Shown here: positions 26,624-36,110 of the stretch, piece by piece
Numbering within the stretch: the stretch's first letter is position 1
Layout of the letters: each line of letters starts with the position of its first letter
Source: CAZJHX01 sp964545715
Lineage (GTDB): Bacteria > Myxococcota_A > UBA9042 > GCA-2863065
DNA: 64,000 nucleotides
Direction of reading: 5' to 3'
NCBI GenBank assembly: GCA_964545715.1
Contig: CAZJHX010000007.1
Span: 1-64,000 of the forward strand
Program-made: the position numbers and the translations under genes
The notes under the pieces: model-generated
Databases searched by the model: none
Told to the model about the DNA's origin: nothing
Seen by the model: the letters and a program-made list of their open reading frames with translations, nothing else

Positions 26624-28530
26624 ACCCCGAGCCGGTCGACCGTCGCGCGCAGCTGCTGATCGGGGTGGTCGGTCTGCTGTTGGCGGCTGCAGGGGTCACC
26701 GAATACACGGACGGCATCGTGCGGTACGTCGCCGGGGTCGTCGACGGCATCTCATGGCTGGACCTGTGGAAGCCGGCCTTCGACCCGCCGCCAATGAACA
26801 CCTACACCTATCGGCCGCTGACGGTGGTGTCGGTGAAGCTGGGGCTGCTGATCACCGACAGAAACACGATGGCGATGGCCGTGCTGCACGGCTTGACGAT
26901 CCCCTGGCTCGGCCTGGCGGCTCATCGCTTTTTGCGTGTCCACGGCATGGCCAAGGTGGCGCTGCCGGCCGCGCTCAGCACCATGGCGCTGCCGTCCATG
27001 CTCTTTTCGGGCTGGATTCCGGTCGAGTCGGACATCATGGGCGCCGCCTTCTTGTGCGAGGCCGGCTGGGCGCTGCAGAGATGGCGGGCGACCGGCGCGC
27101 GCCGCACCCTGATCTTTTTTGCGGTGATGGCCTTCGGGGCCGCCACGACCAAGGAGACCTCGGCGGCTGCGGGCTTTGGATACCTGGCCGCGTTCGCCTG
27201 GGCGTATCGCAAGGAGGCGTTCAAGCGCTATGCGGCGGTCGCCTTCACGTACGGCGTGGTGCTCTTCATTCTCATCATCCCGTTTTTGATGGCCAAGGCC
27301 ATGAAGCCGCACAACTTCAACGTGGCCAGCGACGAGTTTACGATGGCCCGCGCCTGGTATCTCATCGTCCACAACCTGGCCCAGCTCTTCTACATCTTGA
27401 GCTCCGCGGGCGCCTTGCTGCTGGCCGTGCGCGGGCGCCTGCGCCTGCCGGTGCTGCTGCTGTTGGCTGTGGTGGTGCTGGCCGCGCCTCCGCTGCGCGT
27501 CTACAACCATTACGAGTCGGTGATCATCGACCAGGTCGACTACGTGGCGCTGACCATGGTGATCGCGCTCGGCGCCTTGACCTGGATCTTCTTGCGCAGC
27601 GGCAGCCCCGAGGAGGTGACGTGCACGGGGGCGGTCCTCTTCCTCTTTGGCGTGTTGGCGGTGGCGCCGGTGCTGGCGCTGCAGTCCCGTCCGGACGTGT
27701 CCGCGCGCCTGTACGCGCCCGTTGCACCCATCCTGCATGGCTTGGCCTGGTCCGGCGCAGCCCTTCTTGTCGCAGATGCTCGTGAGCGTCCGCGCTGGGT
27801 GCGACCAATCGCATGGCTGGTCGCCGGCTCGTTTGCGCTGTTTCCGCTGGGCGCGGCGTCCAACGGCGTTCAGCTGTTTCGCGCCCGGATGGCTGTCGAG
27901 CTGGTCGCCAAGACAGCCCTGGCTGAGCGCCTGAAGCAGCCCGGCATCACGTGTCCTTTCGTGATCGTCGTCAACCGCGACCACGAGCTTGCGGTCGAGG
28001 AGCTGCAGGCGCTGGAGGTTGATTGGACGCAATGCAGTGAGCTGTTCGTCCCCAACCTGGTGCACCTGGACCCGTCCGACTCCGATCTTGAGAGCTGGAA
28101 GATCCAGGGGCATACCTACTCGCTGACGCCCAGCGATAACGACGGCATGGCACAGAAGCTGTTGGACGGTGAGGCACTGGAGCGGTGCACCTATCTGTAC
28201 CTGCAGACGCCCAAGGCCATGATGGACACCTCGGACTACCAGCGCTTTGCCGGGGACTTCGCTTGGGCCTTCAACAATCTGCCCGAGTTCGACGAAGAGG
28301 TTTACCGCCAGCAGGTCGAGATCCAATACCGGGAGCACATCGCGTATCAGAAGCTCTTCGGGCGAGCCGGTGCCGGCGAGGTGCTGGTCGAGGAGCCGTT
28401 TACGGTCTTTCCGTTGAACCCGAACGAGGCACTACAACGCCTTTTCCGTGGCATCCCAGTCATCGAAACCTACTCGTATGAAGGGCGGACGCTATTCTTC
28501 GAAAACTGTCTAACCATCAGTAATGAGTAG
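26620..28530 (+). CDS. Polytopic membrane protein, GT39/TMTC-like
   Basis: A 636-residue protein with about ten helices and a soluble C-terminal part of about 190 residues. The segment YTYRPLTVVSVKLG near residue 60 matches the RPLT motif seen in TMTC-type transferases and in the gene just upstream, so the two look like divergent paralogues or partners. TTKETSAAAGFGYLAAF near residue 165 is a typical GT39-like helix-loop. GTG 26620 overlaps the upstream TGA (GTGA). Longer versions reading through the upstream gene are shadows. Function is inferred from architecture only. Confidence 0.75.
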   Translation: MNPEPVDRRAQLLIGVVGLLLAAAGVTEYTDGIVRYVAGVVDGISWLDLWKPAFDPPPMNTYTYRPLTVVSVKLGLLITDRNTMAMAVLHGLTIPWLGLAAHRFLRVHGMAKVALPAALSTMALPSMLFSGWIPVESDIMGAAFLCEAGWALQRWRATGARRTLIFFAVMAFGAATTKETSAAAGFGYLAAFAWAYRKEAFKRYAAVAFTYGVVLFILIIPFLMAKAMKPHNFNVASDEFTMARAWYLIVHNLAQLFYILSSAGALLLAVRGRLRLPVLLLLAVVVLAAPPLRVYNHYESVIIDQVDYVALTMVIALGALTWIFLRSGSPEEVTCTGAVLFLFGVLAVAPVLALQSRPDVSARLYAPVAPILHGLAWSGAALLVADARERPRWVRPIAWLVAGSFALFPLGAASNGVQLFRARMAVELVAKTALAERLKQPGITCPFVIVVNRDHELAVEELQALEVDWTQCSELFVPNLVHLDPSDSDLESWKIQGHTYSLTPSDNDGMAQKLLDGEALERCTYLYLQTPKAMMDTSDYQRFAGDFAWAFNNLPEFDEEVYRQQVEIQYREHIAYQKLFGRAGAGEVLVEEPFTVFPLNPNEALQRLFRGIPVIETYSYEGRTLFFENCLTISNE

Positions 28531-29167
28531 TTGTTTACGATAGTTTCCGAACAAGCCGTTTGACATGACGTCGCTCACTGTCCCATTCTGTATCCCCGAG
28601 GGCGGTGTAAGCCGCTTTCGGTTCAACCCTGAGAAAATGAGAGTAGTGCAATGATGTCGACCAATTGGCGACCGGCTCCGCTTCCGAAGCCGAAGCCGAC
28701 CCCGCCCGTCGGTTGATTTTGTAGTCTTCGGACTGCGGATCACCGAAATACAGAGGCGTACACGATCGAGGCGGCCCTGAACGAGGGCTGCTGCGAGGGA
28801 CGTTCGTGAGCGCGACAACGACCGGATTACGCGATCCGGGCCGAGACCTGCATCGCCGGTAGGGCTCAGCCCCACATGGATCCGTGACACCCGGACGCTT
28901 GGCGCTTTTCGCGGGCGATGGTGCGCCCAATGTCTTGGCTGCGACCGGCCTCAGGTCAACTGCAGCCCTGGCGTGTCGTTAACCGGTTGTGTCATCACAC
29001 CTTTCAGATTCCAGAGTTGAGGGGCCTCATCGGTCCGTGGGCAAACTCATCTCTGTCATTAATGAACACTGATGAGAGGCCGCTCCCACGCCAACCATCG
29101 CCGCACCTGCGGTCCGGTGGGTGCCTCACTTCTTCAAAAATCCCAACAAGTTGTTAACATCTGGGCG
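28531..29167. other. 637-base gap without a supported gene
   Basis: This is the longest gap in the window. Base composition is less biased than in the flanking genes near its start. Minus-strand frames at 28510-28930 are open but have no ribosome site, no family match and Arg/Ser-rich shadow composition. A tiny plus-strand frame at 28651-28716 (MMSTNWRPAPLPKPKP) is not supportable. An imperfect inverted repeat (GGCCTCATC at 29023-29031 with GATGAGAGGCC at 29071-29081) encloses the palindrome CATTAATG. The 3' end holds the promoter of the next gene. It could be decayed coding DNA, an untranslated RNA or a regulatory region. Confidence 0.5.
29155..29160 (+). promoter_or_regulatory. Candidate -10 box of a leaderless promoter
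   Basis: TAACAT is followed by seven bases and TTG 29168. A -35-like TTCAAA (29133-29138) lies 16 bases upstream. It supports the TTG start of the following gene. Confidence 0.4.
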
Positions 29168-31462
29168 TTGCGCCTGATCCCGCCCGCTGCGATCGCTGTG
29201 TTGGTTCTGGGTCTGCTGGGACTACCCCATGCGGAGGCCTTGAGCGTGGACGGGCACGTCCGGGGCGGCGGTGAGCGGTTTGACCTGACCGTGGTCGCCA
29301 TCGGCAGCCGCAACCTCCACGAGAGCGCAGTGCTCGGGTCCGCGACCGTCGACAGCGAAACCGGCGCCTTCTCGTTGGCGGCACCAGGCGCAGAGCGGGC
29401 GTGGTTGATGGTGGTGGGTGGGTGCGACGCCGCAGCCATCGCTGCCGGGCGCTTTCTGCAGTGCGATCGCTACCTTCCGCGGCACGCTCCGGTCGAGGGG
29501 GTGATGGCGTCCGTCGTGCTTCAGATACCGGACCTGGATGTCGCTCAGGCCGTATGGCGTGGAGAGCGGGCGCCTGCGGGCCCGATACGGCCGATCGCGC
29601 TGGGCCTGATCGCGTGTGTGCTTGTCATCGGCGTGTGGCTACGTCGCGCGGCGCCCGTCACCGCAGGCGACGTGGCCTCACCCTCCGAGCCGGCCCCGAC
29701 ATGGGCTCCAGCCGCATTGATCGCGGTGGCGGCGGTGTTGCTCAGCTTCGGACTCGGTACCCAGCCGCTGGATCTGCTGGAGTACTCCTACTTTCACGAG
29801 GGCGTGCGACCTGCCTCCTACGGCGCCGTACTCGCCGACGCCACGTCTGCGGAGCTGGCGCATGGTCCGGTGATGCCGCTGATTTTGCGTGCGTGCGCCG
29901 CTGTGTCGCCATCGCCCTGGGTGCTGCGGCTGCCGTCGGCGCTCTTCGGGTTGGCGTTCATCGTGGTCGTGCTGCTTTTGGCTCGTCGGGCCCTCGGCGA
30001 GCTTGGCGGCGCGGCCGTCACGGCCACCGCTGTGCTGTCCCCGGTCGCCTTGTACTACTCGCGCGACGCAACACCCTACGCGTTGGCCGGCCTGTGCGCC
30101 GCCGCCTCCCTCCTGCTGCTGCTTCACGCACGCGAGACCCGGCGCCCGCTGCTGCTGTGGTCGGGCTTCGCCGCCCTGCAGGTGCTCGGGTTCTTCAGCC
30201 ACTACGGCTACGCTTTCGCCGCGCTCGCCATGTTCGTGGGCGTCTGCGTCGTCTGGCGTGGCGAGCGGCGGCTCTTGTCCAACGTCCTTCTGGCGTCCGG
30301 CGCGGCCGCGATTCTGCCGGCGCTGGTTGCGCCCTCTCTGCTTCACATGGTCTCCAGCAGCGGCATTCGGTTCGCGTTGATGTCTCCCGTATACCCACAG
30401 TCGCCGGGGCTGCTCGGCTTTGGCGCCGCGTTCCTGACCGTGCTCACCGGGCTGCCCACTGCCGCCCCCTGGGCTCTGGTGTTGTCGCTGGCGGTGTGGG
30501 GCGCGGGCATCCGCCTCTTGTGGGCGCGGTCACGGCTGCTCGCGGCCGTCGTCGGCTCGCAGGCGCTGTTCATCGTGCTGTTCCTCGTTTTCAGCCACAC
30601 CATGAGCACCGCTGTAGGCGGCGAGAAGGTCTTTTATGCCTATCGCTGGACTCGCCCACTGCTGTTGGGGCTGGTCGTGCCGCTGGGGGCCGCCGCGCTG
30701 ACGCGAGCGCGCTGGGGGCTGGTCGTGCTGCTGGCTATCGCGGGATGGCAGTGCGCGCTGGTCGTCTTTGTGCCCGCCCGCCCGGCGCAGGACGCGGTGG
30801 TCGCTCATATCGCGGCCAACGTGCAGCCCGGCGACGCTTACGCGGTGCTGCCCGCGGCATTTTACGGTGATCCGCTTCAATATCACCTGGCAGACGGAGA
30901 CCTTGCCGGCTCCCAGCTGCTCACACGCATGCAGACCCGCGACCTGCCCGTCGGTAACACGGTGCTGCGGGGCCCCATCATGGAGTCTGTGCTGCCGTTG
31001 GAGACCGCCGTGGATCGCCTGCAGTACCGGCGCCTCTGGGTGGTCGTTTATCGAGAGGCCATGTTCGGCACGCGCAAGTTCGACCCGGGCGTCGGCACGC
31101 GCACCATCGCGTGGCTGGACGGGCGCTTTAGCCGCGTGGATGCGCAAGCCTTCGATTTCGTCGATCTGTATCTCTACACGTGCGACGCGGACTGCGCCTG
31201 GCGCGGCGCACAGAAGCTGGTTATCCGACCCGACGACCGCCTGCAGCTTGACCGCTATCTGATCCAGCCTCCCGGCTTCCCGATGCCCGCCGAGGCAGGC
31301 GAGACGGTGGACCTCGCGGTGCCTATGGATGCCTCAGCCGTCAACCTGCTCATCGCCGGAGCGTCGGCCCCCGATCGCGTCACTCGCGGTGCTCAGGGTG
31401 TCGCGCGAGTCGACCTCAGCGGCGTCGATCGCAGCCAGGTGGTGATCGAGGTGCTGCGATGA
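29168..31462 (+). CDS. Polytopic GT-C-like membrane protein with N-terminal secreted domain
   Basis: A protein of about 764 residues. The signal peptide starts MRLIPPAAIAVLVL. Next comes a small beta-rich domain of about 110 residues (carboxypeptidase-regulatory-like, with FDLTVVAIGSRNL). About ten helices follow, with the conserved loop HEGVRPASY, LRLPSALFGLA and YYSRDATPYAL, and then a soluble C-terminal domain. The next gene has the same architecture and motifs, so the two are a tandem duplication. The helices and acidic loop suggest a lipid-linked sugar transferase. The frame is open 32 codons upstream, but TTG 29168 gives a clean signal and fits the promoter. It overlaps the next gene by ATGA. 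Confidence 0.75.
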   Translation: MRLIPPAAIAVLVLGLLGLPHAEALSVDGHVRGGGERFDLTVVAIGSRNLHESAVLGSATVDSETGAFSLAAPGAERAWLMVVGGCDAAAIAAGRFLQCDRYLPRHAPVEGVMASVVLQIPDLDVAQAVWRGERAPAGPIRPIALGLIACVLVIGVWLRRAAPVTAGDVASPSEPAPTWAPAALIAVAAVLLSFGLGTQPLDLLEYSYFHEGVRPASYGAVLADATSAELAHGPVMPLILRACAAVSPSPWVLRLPSALFGLAFIVVVLLLARRALGELGGAAVTATAVLSPVALYYSRDATPYALAGLCAAASLLLLLHARETRRPLLLWSGFAALQVLGFFSHYGYAFAALAMFVGVCVVWRGERRLLSNVLLASGAAAILPALVAPSLLHMVSSSGIRFALMSPVYPQSPGLLGFGAAFLTVLTGLPTAAPWALVLSLAVWGAGIRLLWARSRLLAAVVGSQALFIVLFLVFSHTMSTAVGGEKVFYAYRWTRPLLLGLVVPLGAAALTRARWGLVVLLAIAGWQCALVVFVPARPAQDAVVAHIAANVQPGDAYAVLPAAFYGDPLQYHLADGDLAGSQLLTRMQTRDLPVGNTVLRGPIMESVLPLETAVDRLQYRRLWVVVYREAMFGTRKFDPGVGTRTIAWLDGRFSRVDAQAFDFVDLYLYTCDADCAWRGAQKLVIRPDDRLQLDRYLIQPPGFPMPAEAGETVDLAVPMDASAVNLLIAGASAPDRVTRGAQGVARVDLSGVDRSQVVIEVLR

Positions 31463-33840
31463 TGCGCCTACACGCGCTGGCGCTTGCTGCCGCTGTGCTG
31501 CTGCCTGTGTGTGCGCAGGCGGCCGATCCGGCTGCGGCGATGGTGCGTGGTCGCGTGGAAGGTTATCGCGGGCTGTTTCCGTTTCATGTCGCCGTGCTGC
31601 GCAGTCGCGACCTGGCGGACCCGGGAAACCCCGTCGCATGGGCCACAGTCGATCCGGATACGGGTCACTTCGATATCGCGGTGCCGGGCGATCTGGCGTC
31701 TGTCTATTTGGTCGGGCAGCTGGATCGTGAGCGGTCGGGGCCGCGGCTGAATGGCCAGCATCTGTTCTTTCTGAAGAAGCTGCCCGTCACCCTTGAGTCG
31801 CTGCGCGGGATGCGGCTCATTTTCGACCTGGGCGACATGGAGCTGGCCCACGTGATGCGCGACTCCGGTGCAGGCGGCGCGCCCTGGATCGCGCTGGGCC
31901 TGGCGCTGCTGCTCTACGGCATCGGCGTGGTCTGGTACCGGCGCCTGAAGCCGGGCGGCCCCCCACCGCTCGTCGCGCGGGCTGAGGGTGGCGTCGCGCT
32001 GCTGGCCATCGCCGCCGGAACGACGCTGCCGCTCCTCATAAACCTGGGCAGCGAGGCGGTCGAGCTGCTGGAGTTCACCTATCTGCACGAGGGACTGCGC
32101 CCCGAGAGCGTCTTCGCCGTGCTCTTTGACCCGATCTCGGCTGAGCTCAGCCACCCGCCGCTGTGGCCGCTGACGCTGCGCGCGATGGCGGCGATCTCCC
32201 GCTCCGAGTGGTGGCTGCGGCTGCCGTCCGTCTTGTTTCACCTGGCGTACGTCGTGGTCTGCTTCAGGCTGGTCGGTGACGTCGCGGGGCGTCGGTCGGG
32301 CCTGGTCGCGGCGCTCGTCGCCGGGCTGCTGCCGGTCGGGTTCTATTACGGTCGGGACGCCACGCCGTACGCGCTGCTGGCCCTGATCTCTGGACTGGCT
32401 GCCTGGTGCGCCGTCCGGCAGTGGTTCAAGCGCTTCGCCGTGGTCCTGGTTGTGGGCTTCTTCACCCATTACACCATCGCAGTGCTTGGTTTTGCGCTGG
32501 GGCTCTCCTTGTTTTGGGCCTCGCGTGACGATGGCGGACGCTTCAGACGCGCCTTGGTGGCCTTCGGCTGGGTGATCCCGATCCCCATCGTGTGGAGCAT
32601 CCACTTCATTCGCACTTTTCTCGCAAGCGGCATGTCCACAAAGCTGATGAGCGTCGACTATCTGCCGGACCCGGGCTTCTTCGACTACGTGAGCCACTTT
32701 GGCGCGGTGGTTTTGGGACTGCCGCCCGAGCTGCGTTTTCTGCTGCCTGTGGCGCTTGGGCTGGCCGGGTGGGGGGCTGTTCAGGCTGTCCGGTTCTGGC
32801 CGCTGCTGGGGCGTATCGCAGCGGTTCAGCTCGTGATGGTGGTCGGCTATGTCCTGTTCGTGCACGCGATGTACATGCGCTTCGCGTCGGGTCGTGTCTT
32901 CTACGCCTACCGCTGGTCCAGCGTGTTTCTGCCGGCGGTGGCGGTTTGTTACGCGGCAGGACTGACCGCGCTGTACAACCGGCAGCGGATCGTGGCGCTG
33001 GCCGTGGGCGCGCTCCTGCTTGGCGGCGCTGCGTGGCAGGACGGCCGCATCGTCTTGATGCCGCAGCGCCCGGACCAATGGGCGGCCGCGGACCAGCTGC
33101 GCACAGAGCTGCAGGCCGAGGATGCATTCTGCGCGCTGCCGGCGGTCTATTACGGGCAGCTGTTCAATTATGCGCTGTTCGATCGCCGGCCGGCCGATTT
33201 GATGGCGTGGCCGCGCTGGACGGACGACTTGTATGGGCCGCTCCACCCGCGCAATACGTCCATCGAGACGCTGTCCCGCAACCTCGCCTTCAAGCGCGTG
33301 TGGGTAGCGGCGTTCGACGAGCGCATGTTCGGCACGCGGAAGTTCGATCCGACGACCAGCCTGCACCAGCTGGCGTGGATGAAGGAGCACCTGGTGGCGG
33401 ACGGCCAGTGGTCGTTCTCCCACCTGACCCTCTACCGCTTCAAAGTGCCGCCGAAACCGGAGCTGGTCTGGAAAGACGGCGCGCTCGAGCTCGACTTCTC
33501 CGACCAGCTCAAGCTCTTCCGCTACTTTCCCGAGCAGCTGCATACGCAGATGACGGGACGGATCATGAGCATTGCGGACATCGCGGTCCGCTTGCCGTCG
33601 CCCCCGGGTGATGCCGGGACCGCTGCCCTGGAGATCGAGATGGCCACAGGCGCAGAGAACCTGGGCGCCGAAGACCTGCGTGTGGAGGGTATCGCGCTGA
33701 CGCATGAGCCGCAGGTGGGCGGCGGGATCTGGCGAGGCACGGTCGAGGTCACGCGTCCGCTGATCGAGCTGCGCATCATCCGCAGCAAAAGGGCCGCAAA
33801 GGCGCACAGAAACACGTATCTTCGGGTGAAGACGCCATGA
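31459..33840 (+). CDS. Polytopic GT-C-like membrane protein, tandem paralogue
   Basis: A 793-residue protein. The signal peptide ends near CAQAA, and a beta-rich N-terminal domain (FHVAVLRSRDL) and about ten helices follow. Conserved landmarks shared with the preceding protein are HEGLRPESVFAVL, AELSHPPLWPL, LRLPSVLFHLA and YYGRDATPYALL, in the same order. Near residue 625 both share a FGTRKFDP motif in the C-terminal domain. A lipid-phosphate-sugar-dependent transferase is inferred from the fold; no substrate is evident. The start overlaps the upstream stop (ATGA), with a second ATG three bases later as alternative. The following gene starts in its stop codon (ATGA). Confidence 0.78.
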   Translation: MMRLHALALAAAVLLPVCAQAADPAAAMVRGRVEGYRGLFPFHVAVLRSRDLADPGNPVAWATVDPDTGHFDIAVPGDLASVYLVGQLDRERSGPRLNGQHLFFLKKLPVTLESLRGMRLIFDLGDMELAHVMRDSGAGGAPWIALGLALLLYGIGVVWYRRLKPGGPPPLVARAEGGVALLAIAAGTTLPLLINLGSEAVELLEFTYLHEGLRPESVFAVLFDPISAELSHPPLWPLTLRAMAAISRSEWWLRLPSVLFHLAYVVVCFRLVGDVAGRRSGLVAALVAGLLPVGFYYGRDATPYALLALISGLAAWCAVRQWFKRFAVVLVVGFFTHYTIAVLGFALGLSLFWASRDDGGRFRRALVAFGWVIPIPIVWSIHFIRTFLASGMSTKLMSVDYLPDPGFFDYVSHFGAVVLGLPPELRFLLPVALGLAGWGAVQAVRFWPLLGRIAAVQLVMVVGYVLFVHAMYMRFASGRVFYAYRWSSVFLPAVAVCYAAGLTALYNRQRIVALAVGALLLGGAAWQDGRIVLMPQRPDQWAAADQLRTELQAEDAFCALPAVYYGQLFNYALFDRRPADLMAWPRWTDDLYGPLHPRNTSIETLSRNLAFKRVWVAAFDERMFGTRKFDPTTSLHQLAWMKEHLVADGQWSFSHLTLYRFKVPPKPELVWKDGALELDFSDQLKLFRYFPEQLHTQMTGRIMSIADIAVRLPSPPGDAGTAALEIEMATGAENLGAEDLRVEGIALTHEPQVGGGIWRGTVEVTRPLIELRIIRSKRAAKAHRNTYLRVKTP

Positions 33841-34952
33841 CCGCTTTGACGCTTATCCTTCTGCTCGCCAACCCCGCTGGGGCTCAAGAGCAATGGTGCG
33901 CCGAGGCGCAGGCCGGCGGCGTCGTGACCCTGGCGGCAGGTACGTACGGCGGAGACTGCGCGCTGTCGACGCCCGTCCTGCTGTCATCGACCGAGGGCGC
34001 CATGTTGACCGGCAGCCTCACCATCGACACCGACGGCGTGCAGGTGCGCGGGCTGCACTTCAAGGGGCCGTCCGATCCGGCGATCCGGGTCCTTTCGGGT
34101 GACGTCCAGATACGCGGCAACCTGTTCAACGGGGGCGAGCGAGGCATCCATCTGGCGGCCAACGCCACCGGCACGATCAACGACAACGTCGTCTGCTGCA
34201 CGCTGCTGGACGGCATTCTCATCGACGGCTCAGACGATGCCGACGCCGTGGTCGAGCTGTTCGGCAACCTGCTGGTCGGTACGTCGCTTCAGCTCGACGG
34301 GGGACCTGCGCGCGTGCACAACAACATCGTCAGCGAGGGGAGCATCCGCACATCTGCCGGGGACAAGCTCAGAAATGTCCGAATCGTGGCCAACACCGTC
34401 ACGTCGCTGGACCTCGTCGGCTGGACGGCGGGCGCGGGCATGGCGCTGGTCGGCAACGCCATTGTTGGTCCGGCTCCCGAGCCCATCAACGGCGTGGAGA
34501 TGCTGGACAACATCGGCTGCCCGGACCCAAGCGTGTGCTTTGTCGACGCCAAGAAGCGCGACTTCTGGCCGACCGCCGACTCCCCGTTGTTGGCGGGCTA
34601 CAGCGCGCTCAGCCCCATCGATGGGTTGAAAGAGGACTGGTGCGGGCGCCTGCGCGACAAACCGCGGCATGCGGGTGCGCTCCAGCGCGCTGTGGAGCAT
34701 GGTCCCGGACCGCTGTCTGTCGACTTCAAGCCGGTCTGCACGGGCGACCCGCCTCCGGACGCGCCCGATCCCAACGCGGTTGCGGAGCCGGAGCCGTCAA
34801 CGCCACAACCGGTGGCCGACGACGACAGCGGCTGCTCGGCGGGCGGACCGGGCCGGCCGGCGGCGCCGCTGCTGCTCGTGTTGCTGCTGGTTGCGATCAG
34901 GGCGAGAGGCAGCGTGACAGAAAGTCGAAGTGCTCCTGCTCGTGTGTCGTAA
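33837..34952 (+). CDS. Secreted parallel beta-helix protein with MYXO-CTERM-like tail
   Basis: A 371-residue protein. The signal peptide ends near GAQEQ. The body repeats short strands with Asn/Gly turns (QIRGNLFNGGERGIHL, NDNVVCC, LFGNLLVG), the pattern of right-handed beta-helix proteins related to pectate-lyase or carbohydrate-binding folds. Near the C terminus DDDSGCSAGG is followed by a hydrophobic helix (PLLLVLLLVAI) and Arg residues, a MYXO-CTERM-like surface-sorting tail. The tail runs about 20 residues past the expected end, and the last 56 bases overlap the convergent gene. It is the third gene of a translationally coupled unit with two GT-C-like proteins, so it may be their acceptor or act on the same glycan. 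Confidence 0.78.
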   Translation: MTALTLILLLANPAGAQEQWCAEAQAGGVVTLAAGTYGGDCALSTPVLLSSTEGAMLTGSLTIDTDGVQVRGLHFKGPSDPAIRVLSGDVQIRGNLFNGGERGIHLAANATGTINDNVVCCTLLDGILIDGSDDADAVVELFGNLLVGTSLQLDGGPARVHNNIVSEGSIRTSAGDKLRNVRIVANTVTSLDLVGWTAGAGMALVGNAIVGPAPEPINGVEMLDNIGCPDPSVCFVDAKKRDFWPTADSPLLAGYSALSPIDGLKEDWCGRLRDKPRHAGALQRAVEHGPGPLSVDFKPVCTGDPPPDAPDPNAVAEPEPSTPQPVADDDSGCSAGGPGRPAAPLLLVLLLVAIRARGSVTESRSAPARVS

Positions 34953-36105
34953 GCTCGGTCTTCTTCGAGGCGTCCAGCGCCAGCTTGACGTCGGTGACGC
35001 CCACAACGCGACCCTCTGACGGCACCTGAACCTTGGTGCATGCGCTGCCGAAGAGGTGCGTCTTGGTCTTGATGCTCTCGTTCTTTGGCGGCAGCCCCAT
35101 CGCGCAGATGTACAGGGGCACTTTGGCAGACGCGAGGAAGCCCACGTCAAACCTGCCGTCCGCCGCGGTGATCGCCAGCGCGCTGGGGTTGGCCTCGGCG
35201 TCGGGCTGCTCCAGGATTGGGAAGTCGGCCGCCGCGATGAGAAAGCGCGCGCCCGGCTTGTCGGCCATGGTGACCACCCCGGACGCGTTGCGCTGCTGGG
35301 TGCCCGGCCATGCATGTTGCGGGATCTGCGGGCTCAAGCCGATCAGCTCATAGTTGGTCTTCAGCTGCGCCATGGTGATCGTCAGCTCACCGTCGGCGGC
35401 CGGGACGCACCCGCCAAGATGTGTGGTCGTAAACTCTTGATAATCGCCCGTGCGGATCGCGCACAAAAACACCGGGCCGGCCGCGCGAAAGTCCAGCTGA
35501 AACGCCTCCTTCAGCGTGAAGATCGACTCGTATACCAGCACCTTGTCGGCTGTGGGCCACTTCTCCAGCGGCGCATTGACCGCCAGAATTGCGGTCACGC
35601 CCGTCTTGCCGGTCTTGACGGTGCCGCCCACAACCAGCTTGCCCGCGGTCTGATATCGCTTGGCGTCGGCCGCAGCCGGTGCGGCTTTTCGGATGCAGAT
35701 CGACTCACCACGCGGCCCCATCGTGCCGGGCTGGCCCTCGGGATCGGGCGAGCCCTGCTCCGCGCCGTGGTCGCCGCCCTCTCGTGGGCCCTGGTTGCCG
35801 TCGCCCTCGTCGCCGCGTCCATCCTCGGGCCCCGGACCCATTCCGCCCTTGGCGTCCCGGTCGCCTTCCTGCTCCGATACCGTCGGCGCAGCCGCCTCAT
35901 TGGCGCGAACCTTGGCGCGGCGATGCCAGATGTACGCGCCCAGCGCCGTCGCGATGACGACGACCAGCACGACCGGGCGGATCAGCTTGGGATCGATCTC
36001 AGCCTCCTCGAAGTACCATGGGAGAGCGTCGTCGCCAGCGTCATCGGATCGCCTCCCTGTTTCAGAACCCGCGCCGATGATAATGCAGTTCATCGCGCGA
36101 CGCAT
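34897..36105 (-). CDS. Single-pass membrane protein with Gly-rich, collagen-like linker
   Basis: A protein of about 402 residues. A short acidic N terminus precedes one helix (about residues 40-58, VVLVVVIATALGAYI), then a Gly/Asp/Glu/Pro linker (GPGPEDGRGDEGDGNQGP) resembling irregular collagen-like sequence. Two beta-rich domains form the rest. I do not recognise a family. ATG 36105 lies five bases after the stop of the upstream polytopic gene; ATG 36093 is an alternative, and farther upstream starts would lie within that gene. The 3' end overlaps the beta-helix gene on the other strand. Co-transcribed with 36111-38555. Confidence 0.65.
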   Translation of the reverse strand: MRRAMNCIIIGAGSETGRRSDDAGDDALPWYFEEAEIDPKLIRPVVLVVVIATALGAYIWHRRAKVRANEAAAPTVSEQEGDRDAKGGMGPGPEDGRGDEGDGNQGPREGGDHGAEQGSPDPEGQPGTMGPRGESICIRKAAPAAADAKRYQTAGKLVVGGTVKTGKTGVTAILAVNAPLEKWPTADKVLVYESIFTLKEAFQLDFRAAGPVFLCAIRTGDYQEFTTTHLGGCVPAADGELTITMAQLKTNYELIGLSPQIPQHAWPGTQQRNASGVVTMADKPGARFLIAAADFPILEQPDAEANPSALAITAADGRFDVGFLASAKVPLYICAMGLPPKNESIKTKTHLFGSACTKVQVPSEGRVVGVTDVKLALDASKKTELTTHEQEHFDFLSRCLSP

Positions 36106-36110
36106 CCGAG

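Noticed and set aside
28510..28930. Minus-strand frames in the long gap as a small gene
   Set aside because: No ribosome site, no family match, Arg/Ser-rich; partly antisense to the preceding gene.
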